A stretch of 64,000 bases of DNA from contig OZ017795.1 of NCBI GenBank assembly GCA_963969395.1, positions 42,699,063-42,763,062 on the forward strand. The letters are read 5' to 3'. A program made the position numbers and the translations under genes. This document shows positions 62,111 through 64,000 of the stretch, piece after piece. The notes under the pieces were generated by a model, which saw only the letters and a list, made by a program, of their open reading frames with translations, was not told where the DNA came from and did not search any database. Position 1 is the first letter of the stretch. Each line of letters begins with the position of its first letter. Source of the stretch: Pseudoscleropodium purum. Its lineage: Eukaryota > Streptophyta > Bryopsida > Hypnales > Brachytheciaceae.

Positions 62111-62377
62111 CTCAGCTTGTATGACAATGTGTACCTCGTCAATCCATGATCCACTTGGCAGAAGGTGGCTTTGGGAAGAATCAGCGGTATAGGAGGGATA
62201 GATAAGTTCCATGACATGCTCATTCCGGATGGTTGGTTTAGAGTGGACGTGCGGGAGGTTTCGCAACTGAAGGTGTCGTTGATGTTTCCCAAGCCGGAGG
62301 CTAACCAAGAAGTAATGTACGACGTTCAAGGTGGAAACGTCATTTGGGATTCCAAGTACATAAAGTTGAACCCATGA
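62111..62377 (+). CDS. C-terminal exon of the CACTA accessory gene, with one stop
   Basis: After an acceptor TATTTTTCAG (62101-62110) the frame reads 'LSLYDNVYLVNP', a TGA, then 'VALGRISGIGGIDKFHDMLI' and 'GWFRVDVREV'. It ends with 'LMFPKPEANQEVMYDVQGGN' and 'VIWDSKYIKLNP' before a stop. The pattern (G-I-G block, V-x-V strand, hydrophobic-P, G-x-x-I-x-W) resembles a small domain found near the end of plant CACTA accessory proteins (DUF8039-like; tentative). The TGA suggests decay or a mis-set exon border. Confidence 0.45.
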
Positions 62378-63292
62378 GATTACTTCGCTGTTGGTGTAAG
62401 TGTAGTGTAACATTTGCATGCAAGACTGATAGCCCTCTATAGTACAGAATTGTTGTACTTCTAAAGGAAGAGGGCACGTATTTTGATTTTAGAGTGGTCA
62501 ATGCCTTGAATTCTCACAAAACCTTGTGTGTAATAATTCAGAGAAATGCAATCATGGATGTAGACATTGACAAAATGCTTTAGTTGTCTTCCATTTTGTA
62601 ATGGTATGTGCATCCATTGCTTGTACAACTATTTTTCTTCTCAATAGTTCTCATGTTGGTTGGCTTACTTGGTTATCAATTTTCTATCATTTTCATGAAA
62701 GCAAATGCTGAGCTATACAACCACATCATACTAAAATAGCTTCTAAGCTTCATTACATTGTCAACCCTAGTATTGAAATATAACTGAGATGCAACTCAGG
62801 TGCAACTGCAGTAGCACTTAAGCATACGAGACTGACTACTGTTTAACTACCACTTCACTAAGCTGTAGTTGCAATTGCAACAATACACAATGACATGACT
62901 GTAGTTCAATTGAATCCCTACTAGGGAATAACTACACTAGAACTTGTTGTCCATCTGAACGTCTGAACATTGGATTGAACCGCCTACCAGCAATTGCCAT
63001 GTGGACTAAATGGGGCCCACCATCAGAACTCGACTACAGTGGGACTAAAAAATGACTACACTATGACTAACGAACCCAAGTGCCACGTCATGTAGACCTG
63101 AATACGTCAGAGGCCACGTAGGAATAATTCATCCAAAACTTTCCTTATACGATGACGGATGGTGATATTAAGAATGCAGTCATGTCCTAAAGGACTCATC
63201 CATAATGACTACGGAGCCCCATTTTCACAGGCAGTCATATATGTCCGAAATGACTGAAAACGTAGTCATAGAATGCCTATATTCTTGTAGTG

Positions 63293-64000
63293 CTTCGAAG
63301 AAATGCACTTCAAGTAAGCATAAAACACTTTTGCAAAGTCATAAAAGGGAAATTGTGTCGCACTAGGTGTTTTAAGTAGCACGTTGAAATACGCCTCTGA
63401 CATGTTGTTTCCATTCATCCGCAGAGCAATTTTTCGAATGGCATACTCTTCCGACTTACGTGAATACATCGGAATGACTTCCACATCTGCACCTGCTTTA
63501 TGCAAATATGCAATACGTGGATCCACCCACCATCTCCTCTGCAAAGTCTGTTTCATCTCATGTGCTGATGTAAATGTGTACAAAGACTTCATTGGCTGAG
63601 AAGCTAAGGTAGTCATGCCTCAATCGCAAACTCCAATGTACACACGTGACTCATCTTCTGGAAAATGCAACAAGATGTTGTCCGGAGAAAGATCATTGTG
63701 CAAATGTCCAGCAAGATGCACTGCATACATTATATGCATAAACGCCCATGTCAACTCCGTGTGCTTCTTCCGATATCGCCTTAAACGGAGAGTTTTACAA
63801 CCTCCTCTTTGGTTGCATTTGTATACATCAAACGGATTTGAATGTTGTCTGAATAGTCCTTATCCATATTCAACATTTGTCAAAGAGTTCCACCATTCCA
63901 CCAATACGCATAACCTTCACACGTCGTTCCGTGCATTGCAGCAAATCGTATCACACCCGCGTGTGGAATTCAAATAGTCATTGATTTGTTTTGATGTTCT
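63293..64000 (-). pseudogene. Protein-kinase-like pseudogene, runs off the window
   Basis: The minus strand encodes a hinge-like segment 'MHGTTCEGYAYWWNGGTL', a frameshift, then 'HTELTWAFMHIMYAVHLAGH' and the catalytic loop 'HNDLSPDNILLHF' (HxDxxxxN, about 63660-63700). Next is 'VYIGVCD*G' where kinases have DFG or DWG; the stop at about 63618 replaces what was probably Trp. 'ISEAYFNVLL'-like text and 'DFAKVFYAYLKCISSK' follow up to the CACTA right end. The catalytic Asp and Asn are kept but at least one stop and one frameshift break it. The CACTA insertion may have cut its 3' part. I do not recognise the subfamily; the region after the kinase core ('EVIPMYSRKSEEYAIRKIAL') is distinctive. Confidence 0.75.

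Larger units (their letters stand above)
51400..63292. mobile_element. CACTA (En/Spm-type) transposon, 11.9 kb
   Basis: The left end is CACTACAAGAAAAACC and the right end, read on the minus strand, CACTACAAGAATATAGG. The perfect terminal inverted repeat is 11 bp. Flanking triplets are ATT on the left and CTT on the right, so a 3-bp duplication is matched at two of three positions. Subterminal zones are dense in tgacta/tagtca motifs; for example 'aatgactacactatgacta' occurs at about 51453 and again at about 63050. The inside holds a minus-strand Tnp2-type transposase and a divergent plus-strand gene set (TnpA-like exons, an FCP1-like ORF and a further exon). Because the transposase is frameshifted, the element looks non-autonomous now. 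Confidence 0.9.

Overview
The window reads as nuclear DNA of a land plant. The support is a pair of ATL-type RING-H2 genes, a nicotianamine synthase gene, remnants of a CYP72-clan-like cytochrome P450 and of a SAM methyltransferase, and a plant-type CACTA (En/Spm) transposon with Tnp2, DUF4218 and DUF4216 regions. A piggyBac-like transposase, introns inside ATL genes and very AT-rich intergenic DNA lean towards a seed-free plant (bryophyte, lycophyte or fern), but the sequence does not prove this.

Layout: 1-12 kb is AT-rich and gene-poor and holds a broken piggyBac transposase (3.0-4.5 kb). At 12-20 kb lie an orphan GC-rich island, a 1.7-kb fold-back element, a TTAA-flanked repeat, a weak PIF/Harbinger trace and unusual direct/inverted repeats. 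At 21-32 kb is the main gene island: ATL gene 1 (two exons), a P450 pseudogene on the opposite strand, and ATL gene 2 (three exons). At 32.5-33.8 kb three small MITEs lie almost end to end. At 34-38 kb is AT-rich DNA, then a methyltransferase pseudogene (38.5-40 kb). Nicotianamine synthase, intact and single-exon, lies at 43.9-45.0 kb. At 46-51 kb are more TTAA-flanked repeats and a tRNA-derived SINE. An 11.9-kb CACTA element fills 51.4-63.3 kb. A protein-kinase-like pseudogene abuts its right end and runs out of the window.

The host genes do not form a pathway. The two ATL genes are probably tandem paralogues (membrane-anchored E3 ligases), and NAS makes the metal chelator nicotianamine. The other host-like genes are dead.

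The most interesting mobile DNA is (i) a family of about 926-929-bp elements flanked by TTAA with CCCCTAAA termini, which fits piggyBac-mobilised non-autonomous elements in a window that also holds a decayed piggyBac transposase with its C-terminal cysteine cluster; and (ii) the CACTA element, which carries divergent Tnp2 and TnpA-like genes plus an FCP1/NIF-phosphatase-like ORF whose catalytic aspartates are replaced. I recognised no retrotransposon gag/pol coding sequence. All assignments come from reading the sequence; no database search was run.
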